From NCBI GenBank assembly GCA_012523265.1, contig JAAYIU010000461.1:1-36104 (forward strand): a stretch of 36,104 bases of DNA, read 5' to 3'. Position 1 is the stretch's first letter. The number at the start of each line of letters is the position of its first letter. This document shows positions 7,756 through 17,045 of this stretch, piece after piece. Both the position numbers and the translations under genes were made by a program. Origin of the DNA: Bacteroidales bacterium (GTDB lineage Bacteria; Bacteroidota; Bacteroidia; Bacteroidales; 4484-276). The notes beneath the pieces were generated by a model. That model did no database searches. It was not told where the DNA came from and was given only the letters and a program-made list of their open reading frames with translations.

Positions 7756-9513
7756 ATGCAGAAGCGCTGGGTAATCAAAAATAAAGGGGATAATGATCTT
7801 GTAATGGAATTATCCCGGGCGCTGAACATCAACACAATTCTGGCCAATTTGCTGGTGCAACGCGGGGTTACCAATTTCGACGAGGCCAAAAACTTCTTCC
7901 GTCCCAGGCTCACACAGCTTCACGATCCTTTTCTGATGAAAGATATGGAAAAGGCCGTTTATCGCATCGAAAAAGCCATTCGCAACCGCGAAAAAATATT
8001 GGTCTATGGCGATTATGATGTGGATGGAACCACCGCTGTGGCGCTGGTTTATACCTTTTTGAAATCGCTTGCAAAAGATGTTGGTTTTTACATCCCCGAT
8101 CGCTATACCGAGGGGTATGGAATATCAAAGGCAGGCGTGGATTTTGCCCATGAGCATAAATATAGCCTCATCATAGCGCTCGACTGCGGAATCAAAGCGG
8201 TGGCCAATGTGCAGTATGCCGCCGATCAGGGCATCGACTTTATCGTGGTAGACCACCACCGCCCGGGCGAAAACCTGCCACCGGCCTACGCCATTCTCGA
8301 TCCCAAGCGCAACGATTGCGGCTATCCTTACAAAGAACTCTCGGGATGCGGACTGGGGTTTAAATTGGTGCAGGCTTTCTCACGCAAAAATCACATGCCT
8401 TTCAAGCGTCTTGAGAAACTCCTGGACTTAGTGGTTGTGAGTATTGCTTCTGATATTGTCCCCATCACCGGCGAAAACAGAATCCTGGCCTATTATGGCC
8501 TGAAGCTGATAAGTTCTAACCCACGACCCGGCTTCACAGCTATTTTGCATTACAGCAATATTCGCAAGAAAACCGATTTCCAGTATGTCGACGAGGAGTT
8601 TGCTTTCAACCGCAAGCTCTCCATCAGCGATCTGGTATTTCTTATCGGGCCACGGATAAATGCCGCAGGACGCATGGAAAGTGGCAATAATTCAGTAGAG
8701 CTGCTTATCGCAAAAGACATCGAAACAGCCATCGAGAAGGCCGAGCAGATCAATCAGTTCAACACCGAACGGCGCAACCTCGACATGCAGGTTACCCAGC
8801 ATGCCATCGAGATATTGTCGAACGATCCCATCCATCCTTCACGAAAATCCAACATCGTATTCCATCCTGAATGGCACAAAGGCGTGCTGGGAATAGTGGC
8901 TTCGCGCATCACCGAAACATGGTACCGCCCGACCATCATCCTTACGCAAAGCACTGGCCTGATCACCGGATCGGCGCGCTCGGTAAAGGATTTTGATATT
9001 TACAATGCCATCGATCAATGTTTTGATTTGCTCGAACACTTTGGCGGACATAAATATGCTGCCGGCCTATCGATACGTCCTGAGAAGTTTCCGGCTTTTT
9101 GTGAGCGCTTTGAGAAAATTGTCTGCGACACCATCGAGGACCACATGCTTATTCCCGAAATTACCATCGACGCCAGGATAAAGCTTAACAATATCTCCAC
9201 CAAATTTTTTAAAGTCCTCAAGCAATTTGCACCCTTTGGACCCGACAACATGGCGCCAATATTTCTCACCGAAAACCTTGTCGACACAGGTTTTGCAAGT
9301 ATCGTAGGCAAAAATCATCTGAAACTTAGCGTAGTGCATCCCGACATTTCAGGGTTTCCGGTGTCGGGCATTGCTTTTCAGCAAGGCGACAAACTACCTG
9401 TGGTGCAAAGCGGACGCCCCTTCTCTATTTGTTATCATGTGGAAGAAAACGAATGGAACGGGCACGTTTCGTTGCAGCTCAACATCAAAGACATCCAGCC
9501 TTACCACGAGTAG
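7756..9513 (+). CDS. recJ: Single-stranded-DNA-specific exonuclease RecJ
   Basis: The 585-residue protein is a 5'-to-3' ssDNA exonuclease of the DHH family used in recombination and repair. Visible motifs: GDYDVDG (85-91, metal-binding aspartates 86, 88, 90), DCG (143-145), VVDHH (164-168), SGCGLGFK (196-203), an aspartate near 233 (ASDIVPITGENR) and GPRINAAGRM (298-307). A DHHA1 region (~370-465, with GHKYAAGLSI) and a C-terminal OB-type region follow. The length is typical for Bacteroidota RecJ. The start MQKRWVIKNKGD matches the usual short N-terminus of the family. The last 13 bp overlap the convergent lysE-family gene. Confidence 0.97.
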   Translation: MQKRWVIKNKGDNDLVMELSRALNINTILANLLVQRGVTNFDEAKNFFRPRLTQLHDPFLMKDMEKAVYRIEKAIRNREKILVYGDYDVDGTTAVALVYTFLKSLAKDVGFYIPDRYTEGYGISKAGVDFAHEHKYSLIIALDCGIKAVANVQYAADQGIDFIVVDHHRPGENLPPAYAILDPKRNDCGYPYKELSGCGLGFKLVQAFSRKNHMPFKRLEKLLDLVVVSIASDIVPITGENRILAYYGLKLISSNPRPGFTAILHYSNIRKKTDFQYVDEEFAFNRKLSISDLVFLIGPRINAAGRMESGNNSVELLIAKDIETAIEKAEQINQFNTERRNLDMQVTQHAIEILSNDPIHPSRKSNIVFHPEWHKGVLGIVASRITETWYRPTIILTQSTGLITGSARSVKDFDIYNAIDQCFDLLEHFGGHKYAAGLSIRPEKFPAFCERFEKIVCDTIEDHMLIPEITIDARIKLNNISTKFFKVLKQFAPFGPDNMAPIFLTENLVDTGFASIVGKNHLKLSVVHPDISGFPVSGIAFQQGDKLPVVQSGRPFSICYHVEENEWNGHVSLQLNIKDIQPYHE

Positions 9514-10148
9514 CCAAAGAGGGGATATTTTATCATCAGCGCCCGCACCATCATCACAACACCAAATCCGAAAAGCAGTATCCCGACTACCCGATTGATG
9601 TGCTTGATATTGGTGGTGTTGAGCAGCGTCTTGATGCGTTTGGCGATGTAGGCCTTCACCAGATCGGTGGTAAAAACGGTAAGCAGTGCTCCAGCAAAAA
9701 AGGAGACACTTTGCTGCGTGTTATCGCCATAGCTTGAGGTAACGCCTACCGTTACGCTCATCCAGAAGAGCCACACAAACGGATTGGCGATATTCAGAAA
9801 ATAACCTTTTGCAATAAGGGTGAACCAGCTCACCTTATTGGTGTTTTCGGGATGGCCGTTGCCGTTGAGTTTGGTGGTTTTATAAAAAGTAAAAATACCG
9901 TAAACGATCAGGATAAAACCTGCAATAATGCCAAAGATGAGGCGGTTGTTGCCTGTGGAAACAATTTGCAAGGCACCGATGAAACTAAGAAACACAAGGG
10001 TAAGATCGCTCAGGAAGATGCCAAAAGCCAGCCGCATGCCGGCTCTGAAGCCACGATGAATACTGGTTTGTACGAGTGCAAAAAGTGCCGGCCCTAACAA
10101 TACGGCCAAAGTAATTCCCAGAATAATACCTTCGAGAAAAGGGGTCAT
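9501..10148 (-). CDS. LysE/RhtB-family amino-acid or metabolite exporter
   Basis: The 215-residue inner-membrane protein has six hydrophobic segments. Its N-terminal half carries the family signature: GITLAVLLGPALFALVQTSI, an early Gly-Pro in a hydrophobic helix followed by a basic RGFRAGMRLAFGIFLSD loop. The later NIANPFVWLFW segment (NPxxxxF/W) is also typical. Members export amino acids or related small molecules by proton antiport; the substrate here cannot be read from sequence. A complete TTTG-N19-TATTTTTG promoter lies upstream. The gene converges on recJ and the two stop regions overlap by 13 bp. Confidence 0.92.
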   Translation of the reverse strand: MTPFLEGIILGITLAVLLGPALFALVQTSIHRGFRAGMRLAFGIFLSDLTLVFLSFIGALQIVSTGNNRLIFGIIAGFILIVYGIFTFYKTTKLNGNGHPENTNKVSWFTLIAKGYFLNIANPFVWLFWMSVTVGVTSSYGDNTQQSVSFFAGALLTVFTTDLVKAYIAKRIKTLLNTTNIKHINRVVGILLFGFGVVMMVRALMIKYPLFGYSW

Positions 10149-10217
10149 CAGATAAATTTAGTAGGCAAAAAAGAATGTCAGCAGCCCGATGTTTCGGGAT
10201 GATCCGTTACGATTGGG

Positions 10218-10248
10218 CAAAAATAGAAACAATCCTGAATTACACAAA
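10218..10248 (-). promoter_or_regulatory. Bacteroidota sigma-A-type promoter for the LysE-family gene
   Basis: On the minus strand TTTG (10245-10248) is followed by exactly 19 bases and then TATTTTTG (10218-10225). This matches the TTTG / TAnnTTTG consensus of Bacteroides housekeeping promoters at a canonical spacing. It lies 70 bp ahead of the lysE-family start and just beyond the end of the antitoxin-like remnant, so the exporter need not depend on read-through from the GH3 gene. Confidence 0.6.
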
Positions 10249-10255
10249 GACCTTT

Positions 10256-10523
10256 TTAACGAATGACAAAATGAGCGGAAGCATTATTATCTGTTGTTTC
10301 TGATTCATTCTGAAACCTGAAATCTTCATATTCAACCACCTCCCCACGATCGATTTTGGCCATTCCTTGTAAAATTTCTTCTTTTTGTGCCGCTGACAGT
10401 GTGTCCCAAAAATCCGCTTTTGCTTCCCTTTTAAAGCAACTTTTTTATGGAACTGAGAATACTCGGATTATCAGTTTCCAGTAATAGCTTTAATACTTCC
10501 AGCTTTTCTGCCTGTAGGTTCAT
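10256..10523 (-). pseudogene. Frameshifted antitoxin-like gene (orphan TA remnant)
   Basis: Reading the minus strand from ATG at 10521-10523 gives a 30-residue peptide beginning MNLQAEKLEVLKLLLETD and ending SSIKKLL at TAA (10431-10433). Removing one base at the stop restores a frame that continues REAKADFWDTLSAAQKEEI and then GMAKIDRGEVVEYEDFR, closing at TAA 10256-10258. The combined protein (~88 residues) resembles small Bacteroidota antitoxins paired with RelE/ParE toxins: a helical leader followed by 'LSxxQKEEIxxGxxxIDxGExxxYED'. No toxin ORF follows. The junction reads CTT-TAA-A. It is most simply a one-base insertion, although CTT before a stop also resembles the prfB +1 slippery site. 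It lies 69 bp downstream of the GH3 gene on the same strand. Confidence 0.65.
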
Positions 10524-10592
10524 AATGATGATTTTTAGCAATATTAATCAAAACATTTTTTCAACTGAAAAAATTATAATGATTCACAAAAG

Positions 10593-12146
10593 CTATTTGC
10601 TGTTGTTTTTGAAGTCTTTAATAAATTGCTCCCATTCGTCGAGTTGGCGTGCTTTCATTACCCGGGGGAATTTATTTTGTGCGCCCTCTTTTCCGTGTTC
10701 TTTCATCCATTGATAAAACACTTTAGAAGGCAACACTTCCACAATCACATCTTTGATGGCGGCAATGCGTTCTACACGGTAATCGTCGTTGAGCAGTTTC
10801 AGATGCTCGTCGATCAGGCTGCGTGCCTGTTTGGGGTCGAGTGTATCGTCGGTTCCCAGAAACCATTTGTGGGAAAACATCGAGTCGTGTTTTATTCCGG
10901 CAACGGTAAACTCGCGTACCTCCACGTTCAGATCCTGGCACATCATCTCTACGGCCCGATTCATATTTTCCTGCGAGAGATGCTCGCCGCAAAGGCTCAG
11001 ATAATGTTTGGTGCGTCCCGTAATGCGAATCTCGTTGAGGCGTTTGGAGGTGAACTTGATGGTATCGCCGATGAGGTAGCGCCAGGCACCGGCATTGCTG
11101 CTGATGAGCAGGGCGTATTCTTTGTCTTCTTCAACCTGCTCCAGGGTAAGCGCCTGCGGATGTTCTCTCAGGTTTCCCTCCTCATCGAAGTTGGTATCGT
11201 TAAAAGGTACAAACTCGAAAAAAAGGCCTGTATCCAGCGACAGCATCATCGAATCTACATTGGGTCGTTTCTGATAGGCGATAAAACCTTCGCTGGCCAG
11301 GTACGTCTCCATATAGGTGAGCGGCTTTGCCAGCATGCGCTCGAAACCTTTCAGATAGGGCGCCATCGACACACCGCCATGCACATAAATCGACAGGTTG
11401 GGCCAGATGTCGTGGATGGTCTTGAGCTTGTACTCTTTGATGATTCTTTCGAGGAGTATTTGCAGCCAGGCCGGCACCCCCACAATTACGCCGATGTCCC
11501 ACTCGGGAGCTTTTTTTACAATTTCATCGAGCTTGGTGCTCCAGTCTCTTTCTTTAGAAATGCGTTTGCCGGGTTTGTAAAAAAATTGAAACCAAAACGG
11601 AATATTGCCGGTGGTAATGCCCGAGAGGTCGCCGGCGTAGTAGGTGCCATTGTATTGCAGATGCGTGCTGCCACCAAGCATCAGAATTGCTTTGCCTTTA
11701 TCAAAAAATTCGGGTGGGAAATTATACAACGCCAGCGAAAGAAGCTGCCGCACACTGGTTTTTTTGATCGAGCGCAGCACCTCATTCGTTACCGGGATGT
11801 ATTTACTCGATGCCTCGGATGTGCCCGAGCTGAGAGCGAAATATTTTACACGACCCGGCCATGCTACAAAGGCCTCGCCATTGAGCGAGCGATCCCACCA
11901 TTTTATAAAAATGGAGTTGTAATCGTGAACAGGAACAGTTTTCTGAAAAGCAGCTACCGGATCGGAGGCGCGCAACAGCTCCGGAAAATTGTAGGCTTCG
12001 CCAAAGTGTGTAAATTGTGCTTTTCGCAATAGCTTCTTCAGAACTGATTGTTGCGCCCGCCAACCATCAAAACTTTTCTGATTCTCCTTGTTGCTCAAGC
12101 TGCGCAGCTCTATCGCCCGTTTTATAATGGAACCTATTATCGCCAA
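10593..12146 (-). CDS. GH3 auxin-responsive-promoter-family acyl-adenylating enzyme
   Basis: The 517-residue protein is a full-length bacterial GH3-family member of the ANL (acyl-adenylate-forming) superfamily. The nucleotide-binding loop ALSSGTSEASSKYIPVT sits at ~104-120 (SSGTS 106-110). Further motifs are VHGGVSMAPY, YLASEGFIAYQ and the hinge-proximal WRYLIGDTIKFTS, followed by RTKHYLSLCGEHLS in the C-terminal lobe. Plant relatives conjugate acids such as jasmonate or auxin to amino acids. Bacteroidota members are common but their substrates are unknown. No signal peptide is visible, so it should be cytoplasmic. A TAnnTTTG element lies 37 bp upstream. The neighbours give no pathway clue. 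Confidence 0.93.
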   Translation of the reverse strand: MAIIGSIIKRAIELRSLSNKENQKSFDGWRAQQSVLKKLLRKAQFTHFGEAYNFPELLRASDPVAAFQKTVPVHDYNSIFIKWWDRSLNGEAFVAWPGRVKYFALSSGTSEASSKYIPVTNEVLRSIKKTSVRQLLSLALYNFPPEFFDKGKAILMLGGSTHLQYNGTYYAGDLSGITTGNIPFWFQFFYKPGKRISKERDWSTKLDEIVKKAPEWDIGVIVGVPAWLQILLERIIKEYKLKTIHDIWPNLSIYVHGGVSMAPYLKGFERMLAKPLTYMETYLASEGFIAYQKRPNVDSMMLSLDTGLFFEFVPFNDTNFDEEGNLREHPQALTLEQVEEDKEYALLISSNAGAWRYLIGDTIKFTSKRLNEIRITGRTKHYLSLCGEHLSQENMNRAVEMMCQDLNVEVREFTVAGIKHDSMFSHKWFLGTDDTLDPKQARSLIDEHLKLLNDDYRVERIAAIKDVIVEVLPSKVFYQWMKEHGKEGAQNKFPRVMKARQLDEWEQFIKDFKNNSK

Positions 12147-12183
12147 GATTCGTCTTTTTAGTTTTTAAAATACTAATACAGCG

Positions 12184-12191
12184 CAAAAATA
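12184..12191 (-). promoter_or_regulatory. Candidate Bacteroidota -7 element for the GH3 gene
   Basis: Minus-strand TATTTTTG matches TAnnTTTG and lies 37 bp ahead of the GH3 start codon. The nearest upstream TTG is only 14 bp away, shorter than the usual 17-23 bp, so the -33 element is unconvincing. Confidence 0.4.
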
Positions 12192-12359
12192 ATCTTTTCA
12201 TAGCACAATCTTCCATTCCATCCCGGCCAATGACCATTGTGCTTTAGCAAAAAGGTTTTTACGAAATCTTTTAAATAAAAAATGGATAAACTTTCTAATT
12301 ATAGTTTTTGTTTTTGTATTTTTACACCGTAATCAATTCCTAACAAACACCTTAAATCG

Positions 12360-14624
12360 ATGAAAACTTACTTCTTACACATAGCGCTATTGCTATTGGC
12401 CTTGCCGGCTACAAAGATAAGTGCCCTGAATTCTATAAGCCAGCCCACAACAAATCCGTCAGAAGTTATTTCTGAACAAGTAAACTTTGCGTCTTATCAA
12501 TGGATGCATAATAGTATTAATGAAAGTAAATTTGGTGATCCCGGGCCACGAATGACCGTATTCGCAGGAAACGATACCACTGTATGCCTCACCAGCAATT
12601 CGATTCCTGTGCATGGCTACGCTACCGACTATTATTACATTTCGTGGATGAGCACCGGCGATGGGTTTTTTGATAACCACATCTCTCTCCAAACCACCTA
12701 CACACCAGGCGAGGACGACATTGCTTTGGGACGCGTAGTTCTTTATTTGGTGGCTATTAATAACACCCCCATTTATACGCGCATGGTCGATTCGGTGGAA
12801 ATTACCATTGTGCCGGCGCCGCAATGTTTTGCCGGCTTGGAGGATACGGTGTGCAAAGGACAAACTTTTCAATTGCAGGGGGAAGCCTTTTACTACAGCA
12901 ATCTTGTGTGGCTGAGCGCCGGCGACGGCACTTTCGACGACAACAGCCAGCCCGCGCCTGTTTATACTCCCGGCGCCGGCGATTGTTTGAATGGCGAGGT
13001 AAGCCTCTTGTTGGTCGCCAGTCCAACGGCACCCTGTACGCTTCCACATATCAGCAGTATGAATCTGGTGATTTACGATTCACCCGAAGTTTGGGCTGGT
13101 TCTGATACATTGCTTTGCGAAGGAGTTTACACATCTACAGCAGCTACAGCCACCAATTACCAATGGTTGCTTTGGCAAACTTCGGGCGACGGCACCTTCG
13201 ACGATCCCAGCGCGCTTAATCCTGTTTATTATCCTGGAAGCGATGATATGACGGGAAATGAAATTTTCCTGGTGTTGCAGGCTTTTCCGTATGAGCCGTG
13301 TTTTTTTATCGCCACTGATACCATCGCGCTGCAAGTGATGCCCAGGCCGTGGGTGAGCGTTGGTGCAGATCAGACTATTTGTGCCGGCGATGTTGTGGTT
13401 TGTTCGGGTCAGGCCCAAAATTACCAACAGATACATTGGGTCACTTACGGAGGAGGCGGCACGTTTGCAGAGCCAAATGCGCTTACTACCACCTATACTC
13501 CCGGCTCTTATGAAATAGCCACCGGTTTGTGCTTTCTGGTGTTGGTTGCTGCCCCTCATTATCCTTGTATCCTTTCGGAATCGGACTGGATGGAGCTGAA
13601 GATTTATAAAAATCCAACAGTAGAATTGCCTCAGGAAATCATCAGCGTTACCGATACGGTGCATTTGTCGGGTTTGATGCAGCATTATCAGTCGTGCCAG
13701 TGGCATACCTCCGGCGATGGCACTTTTGGTGATGTCGCAAATCCGTCAACTGTTTATTATGCCGGACACAACGATATTGAGCAGCGACTTGTGGTGCTTT
13801 CGCTCGTGGCCATGCCATTATCACCTTGCCAGATTACTGTTGCCGACACTGTGGCGGTAAGTTTTGAATATCCACGGGTACTCGTTAACCAAATGGCAGA
13901 CCGCACGCTAACCGGAGGCGAAATTTTAAATATGGAATTTGAAGTGGAAAGCCTTGTTTCGGGTCAATATCATTGGTATCGCAATGGGGTGTGGCAACAA
14001 AATATCAGCGGAAGCGAGTATCTCATTCCGCAAGTCTCTGCAATAGATGCAGGCGTTTATTATTGCATTTTCTCCAATCCATACTTTAGCATTTCGAGCG
14101 ATACAGCGCATGTAAATGTGCTGGAGATGGCTACACAAACACTCTCGATTCCGGCAGGATGGTCAGCCATTTCCTCGTGTGTCATCCCGCCCTTTGCAGA
14201 GATATTCACTGTGCTGGATCCGATTATTCGAAAAATCATTGTTATCTATAATGATAGCGGTCTATTTTTCCCGCATACCACCAAAAACGATATCGATCAT
14301 TGGACTACCCACACCGGTTATTACATCAAAACCACCGAAAGCTGTACGCTTACTTTGCATGGATATCAACAATTTCCTGCACCGGCGGTAAGCGTAAAAC
14401 CTGGATGGTCGCTGCTGCCCGTCAACAGTCTGCAGCAGGTATCGATAGCTGCTTTGGTAGGATGCCATCAGGAGATAACAGCGATTAAAGAAGTGGCAGG
14501 AACAAAAATGTACTGGCCCGAAAAAGCAATCAATACGCTACAAAATTTACAACCCGGAAAAGCTTACGAAATCTTCAATAGTGCGAGCTACGAAGTGAGG
14601 CTTAATTTCCAGGGTTGTAAGTAG
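12360..14624 (+). CDS. Secreted protein with five PKD/Ig-like repeats, an Ig-like domain and a bipartite C-terminal module
   Basis: The 754-residue protein starts with a Sec signal peptide (~1-22). Five repeats of about 85 residues follow (~65-150, 155-238, 243-326, 331-415, 418-502). Each has the core W-x-(T/S)-x-GDG-x-F-(D/G)-D, then Y-(T/Y)-PG-x-x-D, then a hydrophobic strand; most carry paired cysteines. They resemble PKD-like or gliding-motility-type repeats. Residues ~505-588 are Ig-like (DAGVYYC at 563-569). The C-terminus (594-754) consists of two related halves: GWSAISS, FFPHT, HTGYYIK, then GWSLLPV, YWPEKAINTL, PGKAYEI. This module recurs in two other proteins of the window. No T9SS type A tail (PNP motif) is present; the protein ends in FQGCK. 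It is a likely surface or extracellular structural protein and stands alone on its strand. Confidence 0.85.
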   Translation: MKTYFLHIALLLLALPATKISALNSISQPTTNPSEVISEQVNFASYQWMHNSINESKFGDPGPRMTVFAGNDTTVCLTSNSIPVHGYATDYYYISWMSTGDGFFDNHISLQTTYTPGEDDIALGRVVLYLVAINNTPIYTRMVDSVEITIVPAPQCFAGLEDTVCKGQTFQLQGEAFYYSNLVWLSAGDGTFDDNSQPAPVYTPGAGDCLNGEVSLLLVASPTAPCTLPHISSMNLVIYDSPEVWAGSDTLLCEGVYTSTAATATNYQWLLWQTSGDGTFDDPSALNPVYYPGSDDMTGNEIFLVLQAFPYEPCFFIATDTIALQVMPRPWVSVGADQTICAGDVVVCSGQAQNYQQIHWVTYGGGGTFAEPNALTTTYTPGSYEIATGLCFLVLVAAPHYPCILSESDWMELKIYKNPTVELPQEIISVTDTVHLSGLMQHYQSCQWHTSGDGTFGDVANPSTVYYAGHNDIEQRLVVLSLVAMPLSPCQITVADTVAVSFEYPRVLVNQMADRTLTGGEILNMEFEVESLVSGQYHWYRNGVWQQNISGSEYLIPQVSAIDAGVYYCIFSNPYFSISSDTAHVNVLEMATQTLSIPAGWSAISSCVIPPFAEIFTVLDPIIRKIIVIYNDSGLFFPHTTKNDIDHWTTHTGYYIKTTESCTLTLHGYQQFPAPAVSVKPGWSLLPVNSLQQVSIAALVGCHQEITAIKEVAGTKMYWPEKAINTLQNLQPGKAYEIFNSASYEVRLNFQGCK

Positions 14625-14663
14625 GGTTTGTCCATAAAGAAATAGTTGATTTGTTATTTGTCA

Positions 14664-14712
14664 CCCCGCTCCTCGCCGGGATTGCCTAAGGCAATCCCGG
14701 CGAGGAGCGGGG
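14664..14712. repeat. 49-bp near-perfect palindrome
   Basis: A 24-bp arm beginning CCCCGCTCCTCGCCGGGATT is followed, after a single unpaired A, by its exact reverse complement. It lies between the convergent ends of the PKD-repeat protein and mutB. No T-tract follows on either strand, so it does not look like an ordinary intrinsic terminator, although the stem could stop transcription from both sides. It could equally be an interspersed palindromic (REP or MITE-like) element. Confidence 0.85.
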
Positions 14713-14734
14713 GTTAACAACCCTTCATTTCAAT

Positions 14735-14781
14735 CCCAGGCATAAATGCCTGGGCTACGGATTGCAAAAATGCCTGGGCTA
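14735..14781. repeat. Small palindrome plus direct repeat 'AATGCCTGGGCTA'
   Basis: CCCAGGCAT-AA-ATGCCTGGG (14735-14754) is a perfect 9-bp-stem palindrome. Its right arm, extended to AATGCCTGGGCTA (14745-14757), is repeated exactly at 14769-14781. It lies 22 bp after the 49-bp palindrome. The arrangement resembles REP-like intergenic elements. Confidence 0.7.
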
Positions 14782-14881
14782 TGAATTTCCTCAATAAATC
14801 TCACTTTAAAGACAGACACTAAGTAATGCTTATCTATAATGTCCACGAAATTCATCCTTCGGCAACCAACTAAAGCTCTTG

Positions 14882-17038
14882 CTACTCTTTCCGGCTCTCG
14901 ATGAGTATTTCCAGGATTTTGATCCCTGCTTCTGAAATTACTGTGCCGGGGCCAAAAATTGCTACGGCGCCGGCATCGTACAGGTATTGATAATCCTGAT
15001 GCGGGATTACGCCACCCACAATCACCATGATGTCTTCGCGTCCCAGTGCAGCCAGCTCCTTAATCACTTGCGGCACCAATGTTTTATGACCTGCTGCCAG
15101 GCTGGAAACTCCCAGCACATGCACGTCGTTTTCCACAGCTTGGCGGGCTGCTTCGGCGGGCGTTTGGAACAGCGGTCCGATGTCGACATCGAAGCCCATA
15201 TCGGCGTAGCCGGTGGATACTACTTTGGCGCCACGGTCGTGGCCGTCCTGACCCATCTTGGCAATCATGATGCGCGGACGTCGCCCTTCAAGCTCGGCAA
15301 ATTTATCGGCAAGCCCGCAGGCTTTGGCAAACTTCTCGTCGCCTTTGGTTTCTGATGAATACACTCCTGAAATACTTCTGATGACTGCTTTATATCTTCC
15401 GAAAACTTTTTCGCATGCTGTCGAAATTTCACCCAGGGAAGCGCGCTTTTGGGCGGCATCAACGGCAAGCTCCAGCAGGTTGCCATTGCCAGTTTCGCAT
15501 GCTTGTGTAATGGCATCGAGCGATTGTTGCACAGCGGCCTGGTCGCGTTCGGCGCGCAGTTTCTCCAGTCGCTTTATCTGTGCATCGCGCACAGCCGTGT
15601 TGTCGATGTCGAGGATCTCCATCGGGTCTTCTTTTTCGAGCCGATATTTATTAACACCCACAATGGTGTCGCGGTTAGAATCGATGCGGGCTTGCTTGCG
15701 CGCAGAGGCCTCCTCGATGCGCATCTTGGGTACACCGGTTTCGATGGCTTTGGCCATTCCACCCAGCTCTTCCACTTCTTCGATAAGTTTCCAGGCGCGG
15801 TGTGCTATTTCGTGGGTAAGTTTTTCGACATAATAGGAACCTGCCCAGGGGTCGACTGACCGGGTGATGTTGGTCTCTTCCTGAATAAATATCTGCGTGT
15901 TGCGCGCGATACGTGCCGAGAAATCGGTTGGCAGTGCAATGGCTTCGTCCAGAGCGTTGGTGTGGAGCGATTGGGTGTGCCCCAGGGTAGCAGCAAGCGC
16001 TTCCACGCAGGTGCGTGCCACATTGTTGAACGGGTCTTGCTCGGTAAGGCTCCAGCCCGATGTTTGTGAGTGTGTGCGCAAAGCCATCGACTTTTCGTTT
16101 TTCGGGTTGAATTGTTTTACAATCTTAGCCCACAGCAGTCGTGCTGCGCGCAGCTTGGCAATCTCCATAAAATGATTCATCCCGATACCCCAGAAAAACG
16201 AAAGCCGCGGAGCAAAAGAATCGATGTCCATGCCGGAGTTTACGCCTGTGCGCAGATATTCAAGGCCATCGGCCAGGGTATAGGCCAGCTCGATATCGGC
16301 AGTGGCACCGGCTTCCTGCATGTGGTAGCCGCTGATGCTGATAGAGTTGAAGCGTGGCATTTTTTGCGCGGTGAACTCAAAAATGTCGGCGATGATGCGC
16401 ATGGATGGCAGCGGAGGATAAATATAGGTGTTGCGCACCATGAACTCTTTGAGAATGTCGTTTTGGATGGTTCCGGTGAGTTGATCAAGACTTACGCCCT
16501 GTTCCAGTCCGGCCACAATATAAAAGGCAAGTATCGGAAGCACGGCTCCATTCATGGTCATCGACACCGACATCTTGTCGAGCGGTATCTGATCGAAAAG
16601 GATTTTCATGTCGAGGATGGAATCCACGGACACGCCGGCTTTACCAACATCTCCTTCTACGCGTGGATGGTCGGAGTCGTAGCCGCGGTGCGTGGCCAGG
16701 TCGAAGGCAATAGAGAGTCCTTTTTGCCCGGCGGCCAGGTTGCGGCGATAAAAAGCATTGGATTCTTCGGCGGTCGAAAAGCCTGCATATTGCCGGATGG
16801 TCCAGGGACGCATCACGTACATGGTAGAGTAGGGGCCGCGCAGATAAGGTGGTATGCCGCCAGCATACTCCAGATGTTCGAGATTTTCCAGATCGGCTTG
16901 CGTAAAAACCGGTTTTACGGAAATCTGCTCCTGCGTCTTCCAGTCGGCGCTGATTTTATGATCTGCCTCCCATTCCGCAGCATTCCGGACAGGAATTGGG
17001 GATGACTTTATGTTGATATTTTTGAAATTTGGCTTCAT
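14882..17038 (-). CDS. mutB: Methylmalonyl-CoA mutase, large (catalytic) subunit
   Basis: The 718-residue alpha subunit interconverts (R)-methylmalonyl-CoA and succinyl-CoA with adenosylcobalamin, in propionate formation or degradation. The N-terminal TIM barrel (~30-560) carries family stretches such as [40 protein letters not shown] and [19 protein letters not shown]. The C-terminal cobalamin-binding domain (~585-718) has the DxHxxG motif with the lower-axial His at ~600 ([11 protein letters not shown]) and GGVIPHQD. The length matches the family. It starts 7 bp downstream of mutA on the same strand, so the heterodimer subunits are co-transcribed. The stop is TAG, which shows that amber is an ordinary stop here. 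Confidence 0.97.
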   Translation of the reverse strand: MKPNFKNINIKSSPIPVRNAAEWEADHKISADWKTQEQISVKPVFTQADLENLEHLEYAGGIPPYLRGPYSTMYVMRPWTIRQYAGFSTAEESNAFYRRNLAAGQKGLSIAFDLATHRGYDSDHPRVEGDVGKAGVSVDSILDMKILFDQIPLDKMSVSMTMNGAVLPILAFYIVAGLEQGVSLDQLTGTIQNDILKEFMVRNTYIYPPLPSMRIIADIFEFTAQKMPRFNSISISGYHMQEAGATADIELAYTLADGLEYLRTGVNSGMDIDSFAPRLSFFWGIGMNHFMEIAKLRAARLLWAKIVKQFNPKNEKSMALRTHSQTSGWSLTEQDPFNNVARTCVEALAATLGHTQSLHTNALDEAIALPTDFSARIARNTQIFIQEETNITRSVDPWAGSYYVEKLTHEIAHRAWKLIEEVEELGGMAKAIETGVPKMRIEEASARKQARIDSNRDTIVGVNKYRLEKEDPMEILDIDNTAVRDAQIKRLEKLRAERDQAAVQQSLDAITQACETGNGNLLELAVDAAQKRASLGEISTACEKVFGRYKAVIRSISGVYSSETKGDEKFAKACGLADKFAELEGRRPRIMIAKMGQDGHDRGAKVVSTGYADMGFDVDIGPLFQTPAEAARQAVENDVHVLGVSSLAAGHKTLVPQVIKELAALGREDIMVIVGGVIPHQDYQYLYDAGAVAIFGPGTVISEAGIKILEILIESRKE

Positions 17039-17045
17039 GATCTGT

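Noticed and set aside
10626-12032. 468-codon plus-strand ORF antisense to the GH3 gene
   Set aside because: It is a shadow of the GH3 coding sequence with no domain signature; the minus strand encodes a clear family member.
14664-14712. Conventional rho-independent terminator
   Set aside because: The stem is far longer than usual and no T-tract follows on either strand, so it is listed as a palindromic repeat instead.
16070-17005. 311-codon plus-strand ORF antisense to mutB
   Set aside because: Shadow frame of a strongly conserved enzyme gene.
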